64,000 bases of DNA from Mycolicibacterium arenosum. Its GTDB lineage: Bacteria; Actinomycetota; Actinomycetes; Mycobacteriales; Mycobacteriaceae. Location of the stretch: the NCBI RefSeq assembly GCF_024320865.1, contig NZ_JANDBD010000011.1, positions 62,001 through 126,000 of the forward strand. The letters run 5' to 3'. This document shows, in pieces, positions 38,697 through 46,759 of this stretch (within the stretch, counting starts at the first letter, position 1; each line of letters starts with the position of its first letter). The notes below the pieces were generated by a model, which was given only the letters and a program-made list of their open reading frames with translations, ran no database searches and had not been told where the DNA came from. The translations under genes were made by a program, and so were the position numbers.

Positions 38697-39878
38697 ATGT
38701 CCGCTGTAGACGACGTGCCGCGCGCCCTTCTAGGCGTCCGCCTGTGGCCCCGCGAGCGCGTGCTGTTCGTCCTGCGGTGGATCGCCGTCGTCGTGTGGGC
38801 CTCGGTCATCGTCTACCGCACGGCCACTGACGGATTCGCCTTCAATCGCGAACTGCTGCTGCTCTACATCTCCACCGGACTCCTCGCGGCCAGCATCGGC
38901 CAGGGCCGCCGCATGCTCTACGTCATCCGCGACTGGCTCCCGTTCGCGCTGGTGCTGATCGCCTACGACCTGAGCAGGGGGGCGGCGGACTTCGTCGGCA
39001 GACCGACGCTGTGGCACTGGCAGGCCGACGCCGATCGCTGGTTGTTCGGCGGGGACATGCCGACGGTATGGCTGCAGGAGCGCTTGAAGATGCCGCGCGC
39101 CCCCTGGTGGGAGGTGGGCATCAGCACCGTCTACATGTCGTTCTTCATCCTCCCGTACGTCATCGCCGGGGTGTTGTGGCTGCGCAACCGCGACGAGTGG
39201 AAGCGCTTCGTCCGACTCTTCGTCGGATTGTCGTTCGCGGCCCTCGTCGTCTACGCGCTGGTGCCGGCGGCCCCACCGTGGGCGGCGGCGCGCTGCACGG
39301 CGACCGACGTGGCCGACGGGCCCTCGGGTCCGCGGTGCATGTTCCGATCGGCGCGGGACGTACCCGACGGCGGAATCCTGGGCGCCATGCAGCAGACGCA
39401 GGACGGCGCCAACGACTGGGTCGAGCGCATCGTCACGCGGGGCTGGGGCAAGTTGAACCTGCACTCCGCCAGCGCGTTGCTCGACCAGGGCCAGGCGAGC
39501 GTCAACCTCGTCGCCGCGATCCCCTCGCTGCACGCGGGCATGTCGGCGGCGCTGGCCGCGTTCCTGTGGCACCGAATCGACCGACGGTGGCGGCCGCTGC
39601 TGGTGGCCTACGTGCTCATCATGGCCTTCACGCTGGTGTACACCGCCGAGCACTACGTCATCGACATCCTGCTCGGCTGGGCGTTCGCCGCCGTCGTGAT
39701 CTACGGCTTCCACCGCTACGACGTCTGGCGCTCACGACCGTCACGCGCGGGTGAGATAGACCTTCCGGAGAGTCTCGGTGACGGTCCAGACCGTCTCGGC
39801 GCCTTCGGCGAGCCGAACGACGTCGCCCGCGCGGATGCTGATCGCCGGGCTGTCGTCGGCGAACTCGACAGTCGCTGA
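38697..39878 (+). CDS. PAP2-superfamily membrane enzyme (inositol phosphorylceramide synthase-like)
   Basis: A 393-residue polytopic membrane protein of the PAP2/AUR1 type. Hydrophobic segments occur at about residues 24-42, 50-65, 80-92, 145-160, 172-190, 305-325 and 330-345. The catalytic motifs are IPSLHAGMSAALAAF (motif C2, His) and TAEHYVIDILLGW (motif C3, His and Asp), which in the family act on lipid phosphate esters. The substrate is not clear; a phospholipid or polyprenyl phosphate is likely. The last 46 codons run antisense through the 3' end of the cupin gene, and sequence after FHRYDVWRSR looks like unselected read-through. The start is probably leaderless. Confidence 0.82.
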   Translation: MSAVDDVPRALLGVRLWPRERVLFVLRWIAVVVWASVIVYRTATDGFAFNRELLLLYISTGLLAASIGQGRRMLYVIRDWLPFALVLIAYDLSRGAADFVGRPTLWHWQADADRWLFGGDMPTVWLQERLKMPRAPWWEVGISTVYMSFFILPYVIAGVLWLRNRDEWKRFVRLFVGLSFAALVVYALVPAAPPWAAARCTATDVADGPSGPRCMFRSARDVPDGGILGAMQQTQDGANDWVERIVTRGWGKLNLHSASALLDQGQASVNLVAAIPSLHAGMSAALAAFLWHRIDRRWRPLLVAYVLIMAFTLVYTAEHYVIDILLGWAFAAVVIYGFHRYDVWRSRPSRAGEIDLPESLGDGPDRLGAFGEPNDVARADADRRAVVGELDSR

Positions 39879-40082
39879 ACCGGATAGCACGACGAACAGC
39901 TCGTCGGCCTCGACGTCGGTCATCACGCCGACGCTCATCTCCCAGACGCCGACGTCGAGTCCCGCGAAGTCGTCTACGGACACCGCGCCCGTCGTCGGAT
40001 CGCCCGCGCCCGACTGAGCCGCGGGGACGGGCTCGTGCTCGAGATCGAGCGCGACGGCGTGGACGACGGAGTTCGGCTGCAT
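39741..40082 (-). CDS. small cupin-domain protein
   Basis: A 113-residue single-domain cupin (Cupin_3/DUF861 type, as in (S)-ureidoglycine aminohydrolase-like proteins). The barrel shows WEMSVGVMTDVEADELFVVLSG and the second motif AISIRAGDVVRLAEG. Several metal-ligand histidines of enzyme cupins are absent, so it may bind a ligand without catalysis. Its 3' 138 nt are antisense to the tail of the PAP2 gene. Start ATG 40082; divergent from lpqP across 56 nt. Confidence 0.8.
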   Translation of the reverse strand: MQPNSVVHAVALDLEHEPVPAAQSGAGDPTTGAVSVDDFAGLDVGVWEMSVGVMTDVEADELFVVLSGSATVEFADDSPAISIRAGDVVRLAEGAETVWTVTETLRKVYLTRA

Positions 40083-40138
40083 CGCATCAGTATGCGGACA
40101 AACGCCGAACCAACGGCGTCGGCTCTATCGTCGCCCAC

Positions 40139-41008
40139 GTGGCCCGTCTGATCTTGGCTGTGGTGCTGGTGCTCGCGGGTGCGTGTGCGCCCGGCAGGGC
40201 TGTGGCCGACGGATCATCGCGGCACACGCTGGCGATCGCGGGTCTCGAGCGCGACTACCGGCTGTACACGCCCGTCGGCGTGCAGGCGCCCGCGCCGCTG
40301 GTCGTCATGCTGCACGGCGGGTTCGGCAGCGCCGAGCAGGCCGAGCGGACCTACGGCTGGAACGCGCTCGCCGACCGCGAGGGGTTCGTCGTCGCCTACC
40401 CCGACGGGGTGGGCCGGGCGTGGAATGCGGGCGGCTGCTGCGGGCGTCCGGCCAGAGACGGCGTCGACGACGTCGGCTTCGTCGGTGCGGTTGTCGACGA
40501 CGTCGCGGCTCGGCTCCCGGTGGATCGCCGTCGCGTGTTCGCCGCCGGGATGAGCAACGGCGGCATGATGGCCTACGCGCTGGCGTGCGGCTCGGATGTC
40601 TTCGCGGCGATCGGCCCGGTCGCGGCGACGCAGGTGAGCGACTGTGGTTCGCCGCGTCCGACAGCGGTGGTCGCGATTCACGGCGAGGCCGACCAGTCGG
40701 TGCGGGCCGACGGTGCGCCCGGTGCGGGCATCGCCCGCGTCGACGGACCGCCGGTCGCCGACGTCGACGCGTTCTGGCGTCGGGTCGACGCGTGCGACGC
40801 TCCCGTCGTCGACGTCGCGCCGCCGGTGACCACGTCGGCGGCCGACTGCGCCGAGGGCCGGGGCGTCACGCTGATCTCGGTGGCCGGCGCCGGCCATCAG
40901 TGGCCGGGGAGCCAACCCGTCCGCGAGGGTGCCGACCCGCCGTCGGGGGCGGTGGATGCGACGCAGACCCTGTGGGCGTTCTTCGCCGCCCATCCCGCTG
41001 CGGGCTGA
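40139..41008 (+). CDS. lpqP: lipoprotein LpqP, PHB-depolymerase-type esterase
   Basis: A 289-residue secreted alpha/beta-hydrolase of esterase family CE1/PHB depolymerase, counterpart of Rv0671. A short signal sequence ends in VLAGAC, giving lipid-anchored C16. The catalytic residues read as S139 in GMSNGG, D185 in HGEADQS and H253 in GAGHQWPG; the oxyanion HGG is in VVMLHGGFGS (55-64). It should act at the cell surface on ester bonds (feruloyl-, PHB- or lipid-like substrates). Start GTG 40139. It is followed 48 nt later by fadE8. Confidence 0.86.
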   Translation: MARLILAVVLVLAGACAPGRAVADGSSRHTLAIAGLERDYRLYTPVGVQAPAPLVVMLHGGFGSAEQAERTYGWNALADREGFVVAYPDGVGRAWNAGGCCGRPARDGVDDVGFVGAVVDDVAARLPVDRRRVFAAGMSNGGMMAYALACGSDVFAAIGPVAATQVSDCGSPRPTAVVAIHGEADQSVRADGAPGAGIARVDGPPVADVDAFWRRVDACDAPVVDVAPPVTTSAADCAEGRGVTLISVAGAGHQWPGSQPVREGADPPSGAVDATQTLWAFFAAHPAAG

Positions 41009-41056
41009 CGTATTACGACTCTTGTGCGATTGTCGTGATTCTGTAACAGTGGACGC

Positions 41057-42715
41057 ATGCCGGATACGCACGTCGTCACCAATCAGGTTCCTCCGCTGGA
41101 GGACTACAACCCCGCCACATCGCCGGTGCTCGCCGAGGCCCTGATCCGCGAGGGCGGGGAGTGGGGCGTGGACGAGGTGACCGAGTTGGGAGCACTAGCC
41201 GGCTCGGAGCAGGCGCAGCGCTGGGGGGAGTTGGCCGACCGGAATCAACCGGTACTGCGCACTCACGACCGGTACGGGCACCGCATCGACGAGGTCGAGT
41301 ACGACCCCGCCTACCACGAACTGATGACGATCGCGATCGGCCACGGGGTGCACGCCGCACCCTGGGCGGACGACCGGCCCGGCGCCCACGTCGTCCGCGC
41401 CGCCAAGGAATCGGTGTGGACCCCGGAGGCCGGGCACGTGTGTCCGATCTCGATGACCTACGCCGTCGTGCCCGCGCTGCGGCACAACCCGGAGTTGGCC
41501 GCCGTCTACGAGCCGCTGCTGACCAGCCGCGTGTACGACCCCGAGCTGAAGGTGCCCACCACGAAGGCCGGCATCACGGCGGGCATGTCGATGACCGAGA
41601 AGCAGGGCGGCTCCGACGTGCGCGCGGGCACCACGGAGGCGACGCCGAACGGGGACGGCACGTACTCGCTGCGCGGCCACAAGTGGTTCACGTCCGCGCC
41701 CATGTGCGACGTGTTCCTGGTGCTGGCGCAGGCGCGTGGGGGCGAGCGAAGCGACGGGGGAGGGTCGGGCGGACTGAGCTGCTTCTTCCTGCCGCGCGTG
41801 CTGCCCGACGGCACCCGCAATCGAATGTTCCTGCAGCGCTTGAAGGACAAGCTCGGCAACCACGCCAATGCGTCCAGCGAGGTGGAGTACGACGGCGCCA
41901 CCGCGTGGCTCGTCGGCGAGGAGGGTCGCGGGGTCCCGACCATCATCGAGATGGTCAACCTGACGCGGCTGGACTGCACGCTGGGTAGTGCGACGAGCAT
42001 GCGCACCGGGCTGAGCCGTGCGATTCACCACGCCCAGCACCGAAAGGCGTTCGGCGCCTACCTGATCGACCAGCCGCTGATGCGAAACGTGCTGGCCGAC
42101 CTGGCGGTCGAGGCGGAGGCCGCGACGATTCTGGCCATGCGGATGGCCGGCGCCACCGACAAGGCGGTGCGCGGCGACGAGCGTGAGACGTTGCTGCGCC
42201 GGATCGGGTTGGCCGCCGCCAAGTACTGGGTCTGCAAGCGCGCCACCCCGCATGCCGCCGAGGCCATGGAGTGCCTCGGCGGAAACGGCTACGTCGAGGA
42301 ATCGGGCATGCCGCGGCTGTACCGCGAGGCGCCGCTGATGGGCATCTGGGAGGGTTCCGGCAACGTAAGCGCTCTGGATGCGTTGCGCGCCATGGCGACT
42401 CGGCCCGAGTGCATCGAGGTGCTGTTCGACGAACTGAGCCGGACGGCCGGGCACGACCCCCGGCTGGATGCGCACGTCTCGGCGCTGCGGCCGCAACTGG
42501 ACGACCTCGAGACCATCCAGTACCGCGGGCGCAAGATCGCCGAGGACATCTCGCTGGCGCTGCAGGGCTCGCTGCTTGTGCGCCACGGCCACCCCGCCGT
42601 CGCCGAGGCCTTCCTCGCCAGCAGGCTGGGCGGTCAGTGGGGCGGGGCCTTCGGCACGCTGCCCGTCGGCCTGGACCTGGCGCCGATCATCGAGCGCGCG
42701 TTGGTGAAGGGATGA
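41057..42715 (+). CDS. fadE8: acyl-CoA dehydrogenase FadE8 (AidB-like)
   Basis: A 552-residue flavin acyl-CoA dehydrogenase of the AidB branch, counterpart of Rv0672. FAD and substrate signatures are MSMTEKQGGSDVRAGTTEA and the C-terminal CLGGNGYVEESGMPRLYREA. MWG-type flavin contacts and LRRIGLAAAKYWVCKRA fit AidB-like proteins, which bind FAD and can oxidise acyl-CoAs weakly. A Gly/Arg/Ser-rich insertion at residues 227-238 (RGGERSDGGGSG) interrupts a strand-loop that should run from VLAQA straight to GLSCFFLPR; see the separate repeat entry. ATG 41057; probably in one unit with echA4, paaX-like and echA5. Confidence 0.9.
   Translation: MPDTHVVTNQVPPLEDYNPATSPVLAEALIREGGEWGVDEVTELGALAGSEQAQRWGELADRNQPVLRTHDRYGHRIDEVEYDPAYHELMTIAIGHGVHAAPWADDRPGAHVVRAAKESVWTPEAGHVCPISMTYAVVPALRHNPELAAVYEPLLTSRVYDPELKVPTTKAGITAGMSMTEKQGGSDVRAGTTEATPNGDGTYSLRGHKWFTSAPMCDVFLVLAQARGGERSDGGGSGGLSCFFLPRVLPDGTRNRMFLQRLKDKLGNHANASSEVEYDGATAWLVGEEGRGVPTIIEMVNLTRLDCTLGSATSMRTGLSRAIHHAQHRKAFGAYLIDQPLMRNVLADLAVEAEAATILAMRMAGATDKAVRGDERETLLRRIGLAAAKYWVCKRATPHAAEAMECLGGNGYVEESGMPRLYREAPLMGIWEGSGNVSALDALRAMATRPECIEVLFDELSRTAGHDPRLDAHVSALRPQLDDLETIQYRGRKIAEDISLALQGSLLVRHGHPAVAEAFLASRLGGQWGGAFGTLPVGLDLAPIIERALVKG
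41735..41771 (+). repeat. in-frame repeat-like insertion within fadE8
   Basis: A purine-rich stretch with GGGGGCGAGCGAAGCGACGG encodes RGGERSDGGGSG within the folded acyl-CoA dehydrogenase domain. The sequence GCGAGCGAAGCGAC is one I recall as frequent in mycobacterial genomes, so this looks like an in-frame repeat insertion. That family membership is from memory. Confidence 0.5.
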
Positions 42716-42723
42716 TCTCGTCT

Positions 42724-42785
42724 CGCGAGCGTGCGCAGAATGCCACCCGCGACCGGCGTGTTGCGTGCAGACACGCACGCTCGCG
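42724..42785. repeat. intergenic palindromic element between fadE8 and echA4
   Basis: CGCGAGCGTGCG (42724-42735) and CGCACGCTCGCG (42774-42785) are perfect 12-bp complements around 38 nt that hold further GTGCG/CGCAC segments. It fills the 88-nt gap between the genes. Confidence 0.7.
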
Positions 42786-42803
42786 GGGGAAGGGGACGAC
42801 CGC

Positions 42804-43742
42804 ATGACGCACGCGATCAGGCCCGTCGACTTCGGGGACCTCAAGACGATGACCTACGAGGTCACCGACCGGGTCGCGCGAATAACGTTCAACCGCCCTG
42901 AGAAGGGCAACGCGATCGTCGCGGACACGCCGCTGGAACTCTCGGCACTCGTCGAACGCGCCGACCTCGATCCGAACGTTCACGTCATCCTGGTCGCCGG
43001 CCGGGGCGAGGGCTTCTGCGCTGGCTTCGACCTGTCGGCCTACGCGGAGGGTTCGTCGTCCGCGGGCGGGGGCAGCCCGTACCAGGACACGGTCCTGTCC
43101 GGTAGAACACAGGGCGTCAACCACCTGCCGGACAGGCCGTGGGACCCGATGATCGACTACCAGATGATGAGCAGGTTCGTGCGCGGCTTCTCGAGCCTGA
43201 TGCACTGCGACAAGCCGACCGTCGTGAAGATCCACGGCTACTGCGTGGCGGGCGGCACCGACATCGCGCTGCACGCGGACCAGGTGATCGCCGCCTCCGA
43301 CGCCAAGATCGGCTACCCGCCGATGCGGGTGTGGGGCGTGCCCGCGGCGGGGCTCTGGGCGCACCGGCTGGGCGATCAGCGCGCGAAACGCCTTCTCTTC
43401 ACCGGGGATTGCATCAGCGGTGCGCAGGCGGCCGACTGGGGGCTGGCGGTCGAGGCGCCGGAGCCCGCCGACCTCGACGACCGCACCGAGCGGCTCGTCG
43501 ATCGCATCGCGGCGATGCCGGTGAACCAGCTCATCATGGCGAAGCTGGCGTGCAACACCGCGCTGCTGCAACAGGGGGTGGCGACGAGTCGCATGGTCAG
43601 CACCGTGTTCGACGGCGTCGCGCGCCACACGCCGGAGGGTCACGCCTTCGTCGCCGAGGCTCGCGAACACGGCTTCCGGGAGGCGGTCCGGAATCGTGAC
43701 GAGCCGTACGGCGACGCTGGCCGCAAGACGTCCGGGGTCTAG
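42804..43742 (+). CDS. echA4: enoyl-CoA hydratase/isomerase EchA4
   Basis: A 312-residue crotonase-fold protein, counterpart of Rv0673. The oxyanion-hole stretches are EGFCAGFDLSAYAEG and IHGYCVAGGTDIALHAD; AKIGYPPMRVWGVPAAGLWA follows. The usual catalytic glutamates of hydratases are not evident at the expected sites (Asp and Pro appear), so the exact reaction is uncertain. Start ATG 42804 with GGGGGAAGGGG upstream; the in-frame sequence before it overlaps the palindrome. paaX-like gene follows after 4 nt. Confidence 0.88.
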   Translation: MTHAIRPVDFGDLKTMTYEVTDRVARITFNRPEKGNAIVADTPLELSALVERADLDPNVHVILVAGRGEGFCAGFDLSAYAEGSSSAGGGSPYQDTVLSGRTQGVNHLPDRPWDPMIDYQMMSRFVRGFSSLMHCDKPTVVKIHGYCVAGGTDIALHADQVIAASDAKIGYPPMRVWGVPAAGLWAHRLGDQRAKRLLFTGDCISGAQAADWGLAVEAPEPADLDDRTERLVDRIAAMPVNQLIMAKLACNTALLQQGVATSRMVSTVFDGVARHTPEGHAFVAEAREHGFREAVRNRDEPYGDAGRKTSGV

Positions 43743-43746
43743 CCCG

Positions 43747-44472
43747 ATGATCCGCCGGATGACCGCGCGGTCGGTCGTCCTGAGCGTGCTCCTCGGCGCC
43801 CACCCCGCGTGGGCGTCGGCGGCCGAACTCATCCGGCTGACAGCAGATTTCGACATTCGCGAGCCGACGCTGCGGGTGGCGCTGACCCGCATGGTGGCGG
43901 CGGGCGACCTGGTGCGCTCCGCCGACGGCTACCGGCTGTCGGACCGCCTGCTGGCCAGACAGCGACGCCAGGACGGCGCCATCGACCCTCGGGTGCGTCG
44001 CTGGACCGGCGAGTGGACGACGCTGGTGATCACCTCAGTCGGGGTCGACGCCCGCAGCCGCGCGTCGATGCGAACGACATTGCACGACAAGCGTTTCGGG
44101 GAGCTTCGCGAGGGCGTCTGGATGCGGCCCGCCAACCTGGAGGTGGACCTGCCCGTCGACGTCCGGGGCCGAGTGCGGGTGCTCTCGGCGCGCGACGACG
44201 ATCCGGTGGGACTGGCGGGCAGGTTGTGGGACCTACCCGGCTGGGCTGACGTCGGACGCGATCTGCTGACCGACATGGCGCGGGCCCCCGATGTGCCGGG
44301 CCGCTTCACCGCCGCCGCGGGGATCGTCCGCCACCTGCTGACCGACCCGATGCTGCCCGACGACCTGCTGCCCGACGCCTGGCCGGGCGATGAACTGCGC
44401 AGGGCCTATCAGGATTTCGCCGCCGAACTGGTGGCGCGACGCGACGACACCGAGATGATGGAGACGAGATGA
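43747..44472 (+). CDS. PaaX-like transcriptional regulator
   Basis: A 241-residue PaaX-family regulator, counterpart of Rv0674. The N-terminal winged HTH (TARSVVLSVLLGAHPAW, then AAELIRLTADFDIREPTLRV, ALTRMVAAGDLVRSADGYRL) is typical of PaaX, whose known members sense phenylacetyl-CoA. The central and C-terminal domains contain DDPVGLAGRLWDLPGWADVG and FTAAAGIVRHLLTDPMLPDDL. It lies between two crotonase genes and overlaps echA5 (ATGA), so an acyl-CoA effector is a reasonable inference. Confidence 0.86.
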   Translation: MIRRMTARSVVLSVLLGAHPAWASAAELIRLTADFDIREPTLRVALTRMVAAGDLVRSADGYRLSDRLLARQRRQDGAIDPRVRRWTGEWTTLVITSVGVDARSRASMRTTLHDKRFGELREGVWMRPANLEVDLPVDVRGRVRVLSARDDDPVGLAGRLWDLPGWADVGRDLLTDMARAPDVPGRFTAAAGIVRHLLTDPMLPDDLLPDAWPGDELRRAYQDFAAELVARRDDTEMMETR

Positions 44473-45242
44473 CTGCAACGAAGGGCGGCGTGCGGGTCGA
44501 GCGCAACGGACCCGTGACCACCGTGATCATGGATCGTCCCGCGGCGCGCAACGCCGTCAACGGTCCCGCCGCCGCCGAGCTGTACGCCGCGTTCGACGAG
44601 TTCGACAAGGACGAGTCGGCGTCGGTGGCGGTGCTCTGGGGGGACAACGGAACCTTCTGCGCCGGAGCCGATCTCAAGGCGTTCGGCACCCCCGACATGA
44701 ATCCCGCCCACCGCACCGGGCCGGGTCCGATGGGGCCCACGCGAATGGTGCTGTCCAAGCCGGTGATCGCCGCGGTGAGCGGCTACGCGGTGGCGGGCGG
44801 CATCGAACTGGCCCTGTGGTGCGACATGCGCGTCGCCGAGGAGGACGCCGTCTTCGGGGTGTTCTGTCGGCGCTGGGGCGTCCCGCTGATCGACGGCGGC
44901 ACGGTGCGGCTGCCACGGCTCATCGGGCACAGTCGCGCGATGGACCTGATCCTCACCGGTCGCGCCGTGGACGCGCAGGAGGCGCTGGCGATCGGGCTGG
45001 CGAACCGGGTGGTGCCCAAGGGCGAGGCGCGCGGGGCCGCCGAACAACTCGCCGCCGAACTCGCGGCGCTACCGCAACTGTGCCTGCGCTCGGACCGGTT
45101 GTCCGCGCTCGAGCAGTGGGGCATGTCGGAGGCCGAGGCGATCGACGTCGAGTTCGCCAGCCTCAGCCGCGTCGCGGCGGAGTCGCTGGCGGGCGCCAAG
45201 CGGTTCGCCGACGGAGCGGGCAGGCACGGCGCGAGCGAATGA
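44469..45242 (+). CDS. echA5: enoyl-CoA hydratase/isomerase EchA5
   Basis: A 257-residue crotonase-family protein, counterpart of Rv0675. Crotonase signatures: MDRPAARNAVNGPAA, GTFCAGADLKAFG (oxyanion hole), VSGYAVAGGIELALWCD, and RWGVPLIDGGTVRLPRLIG. The substrate is an unidentified acyl-CoA. Its ATG 44469 overlaps the PaaX stop. Ends 4 nt before the convergent DUF3060 gene. Confidence 0.9.
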   Translation: MTATKGGVRVERNGPVTTVIMDRPAARNAVNGPAAAELYAAFDEFDKDESASVAVLWGDNGTFCAGADLKAFGTPDMNPAHRTGPGPMGPTRMVLSKPVIAAVSGYAVAGGIELALWCDMRVAEEDAVFGVFCRRWGVPLIDGGTVRLPRLIGHSRAMDLILTGRAVDAQEALAIGLANRVVPKGEARGAAEQLAAELAALPQLCLRSDRLSALEQWGMSEAEAIDVEFASLSRVAAESLAGAKRFADGAGRHGASE

Positions 45243-45246
45243 CGCG

Positions 45247-45642
45247 TCAGCCCTTGGTGATCGAGTTGTCGGTGCCGACGTCGTTGATCGTCGGCTCGCC
45301 GTCGCGATAGACGACGGAGTTGTTCAGCCCGACGGTGGTGATGTCGCCGGAGACGGCGTCGAGGGTGACCTTGTTGTCCGCGCCGCCGACGTTGACCGAC
45401 GCGCACCTGCCCGTGACCGTGACGGTGTTGTTCGAGCCGCCGATGGTCAGGGATTTACCGTCGGCGCAGTCCAACGTCGTGGTGGTGCCGGTGGACCCGT
45501 AGTTGATGGTGTTGCTGATCTCGACCTGAACGGCGGAATCGCTCGCCTTCACCGTGGGGGAGTCGCCGCCGCACCCGGCCACCGCCAGCACCGCGCACCC
45601 GATGCCCGCTGCCGCGATCGGTCGCATCCACTGCGTCTGCAC
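45247..45642 (-). CDS. DUF3060 lipoprotein
   Basis: A 131-residue exported protein with DUF3060. The signal sequence ends at lipobox VAGC (C24), so it is membrane-anchored outside. The rest is a short-period beta structure rich in Asn, Thr and Gly (SLTIGGSNNTVTVTGRCASV, VNVGGADNKVTLDAVSGDI), like a small right-handed beta-solenoid, with one cysteine pair likely (DCADG and GRCAS). Function unknown. Positioned like Rv0679c/Rv0680c. GTG start 45642 with GAGGG about 8 nt upstream. The next DUF3060 gene lies 49 nt upstream on the same strand. Confidence 0.82.
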   Translation of the reverse strand: MQTQWMRPIAAAGIGCAVLAVAGCGGDSPTVKASDSAVQVEISNTINYGSTGTTTTLDCADGKSLTIGGSNNTVTVTGRCASVNVGGADNKVTLDAVSGDITTVGLNNSVVYRDGEPTINDVGTDNSITKG

Positions 45643-45691
45643 GAGCCCTCACTTCGTCGGCGGTTCTCGGCGGGACGGCCGAGAAACCAGC

Positions 45692-46069
45692 CTACGCGGG
45701 GACGAGGTCGATGCGGTTCACCATGCCGAGTTCACGGCCGCGGTCCCACACCGACGGTGCGCCGCTGTGGTACAGCACGGTCTGATCGTTCCCGTACACG
45801 ACGATGTCGTTGATGACGTTGTCGGCGATCACGATGTTCGACCCGCCCTGGACCGCGATGCCCCAGCACGAGCCCTTGGCGTTGATGTAGTTCCCGGTGC
45901 CCATCACGAACAGCGTCGACTCGTTGCAGTCGAGGGTCTGGGTGATGCCCTGCCCGGTGATGTGGGTGTCGCCGTTCTTGGCCGCCGCCGTCGGCACTCC
46001 GATGGCCAGCGCCGCCGGAGCGGCGAGCACACACGTGGCGAGGGATGCGCACGCCGTTGTCCAACCCAC
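45692..46069 (-). CDS. DUF3060 exported protein
   Basis: A 125-residue secreted protein with a signal peptide (VGWTTACASLATCVLAAPAA, cleavage near AAA-KN) and one DUF3060 domain: ITQTLDCNESTLFVMGTGNY, INAKGSCWGIAVQGGSNIVI. The two Cys match the pair in the neighbouring paralogue. It lacks a lipobox, so the pair consists of one soluble and one lipid-anchored form. I took the GTG at 46069 because GGAAGGGGA lies 5 nt upstream; the longer frame to 46168 crosses the divergent promoter region. Confidence 0.78.
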   Translation of the reverse strand: MGWTTACASLATCVLAAPAALAIGVPTAAAKNGDTHITGQGITQTLDCNESTLFVMGTGNYINAKGSCWGIAVQGGSNIVIADNVINDIVVYGNDQTVLYHSGAPSVWDRGRELGMVNRIDLVPA

Positions 46070-46190
46070 GATCGTCCCCTTCCGACACGGTTCTGGACGG
46101 AGCCTACGTTGCTGGCAGCCGCGCGCGACAGCACTTGGTCGTTCCGCCGTGGACGGGTCGGCCGACACTGCACCGGTGGATGGCGCTGGG

Positions 46191-46196
46191 TACCGT
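46191..46196 (+). promoter_or_regulatory. -10 for a leaderless DUF3558 mRNA
   Basis: TACCGT lies 8 nt before the ATG at 46205, and no ribosome-binding site intervenes, so the transcript should start at or next to the start codon. Confidence 0.5.
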
Positions 46197-46204
46197 GTGC
46201 AGCG

Positions 46205-46759
46205 ATGCGTACGCGGGTGCGACGGGCTCGGAGATCAACAGCGGCCTCGATCTTCACGGCCGGCACCGTTGCGGTGCTCGCCGCCGCGTGCACGCAGACC
46301 GTCGGCGGCGACGCCGAGCGGGCCCGCCCCTCGGTACCGGATCCCGACCGCAGCTACGGCTACGTCGACGACCGCTGCGGGCTGCTGCAGGACGAGACCG
46401 TCCAGGAGATGCTGGAAGCGGACACCGTCACCCGGCCCTACAGCGGTGCGGTCTGTCAGTACACCCTGTCCACACCGGGTGGTCTCATCGACGTCGTCTA
46501 CACCTGGTTCGAGTCGGGTGCCCTGGAGCGGGAACGCGATCTGGTGGAGAGCCGCGGCGCCGACGTCACGGACACGGTGATCGTGCGGCACCCCGCGTTC
46601 CTGGCGCAGCGGCCGGACAACCCCGCGGCGTGCGCGGCGACGGCGGCCGCGGGACCGGGAGTGCTCAGCTGGTGGGTCCAGTTCCGCCCGCAGAACGGCG
46701 AGGACGCGTGCGCCGCCGCCGAGAAGCTGCTGTCGGCGACGTTGTCAGGGGACATGTGA
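46205..46759 (+). CDS. DUF3558 lipoprotein, first of a pair
   Basis: A 184-residue lipoprotein: basic start MRTRVRRARRS, hydrophobic core, lipobox LAAAC (C29). The mature part has the DUF3558 layout with paired cysteines (DRCGLLQ and GAVCQY; AACAAT and EDACAAAEKLL). Function unknown. Long upstream frame is ignored since it runs through the DUF3060 genes in antisense. The next gene begins inside its stop (GTGA). Confidence 0.8.
   Translation: MRTRVRRARRSTAASIFTAGTVAVLAAACTQTVGGDAERARPSVPDPDRSYGYVDDRCGLLQDETVQEMLEADTVTRPYSGAVCQYTLSTPGGLIDVVYTWFESGALERERDLVESRGADVTDTVIVRHPAFLAQRPDNPAACAATAAAGPGVLSWWVQFRPQNGEDACAAAEKLLSATLSGDM

Noticed and set aside
38450..38830. Open frame in the AT-rich region reading into the PAP2 gene
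   Set aside because: No ribosome-binding site or family resemblance, and it overlaps the PAP2 start in another frame.
45554..46204. Plus-strand extension of the first DUF3558 gene by 217 codons
   Set aside because: It runs antisense through two DUF3060 genes; the ATG at 46205 starts a proper lipoprotein signal and has a spaced -10.
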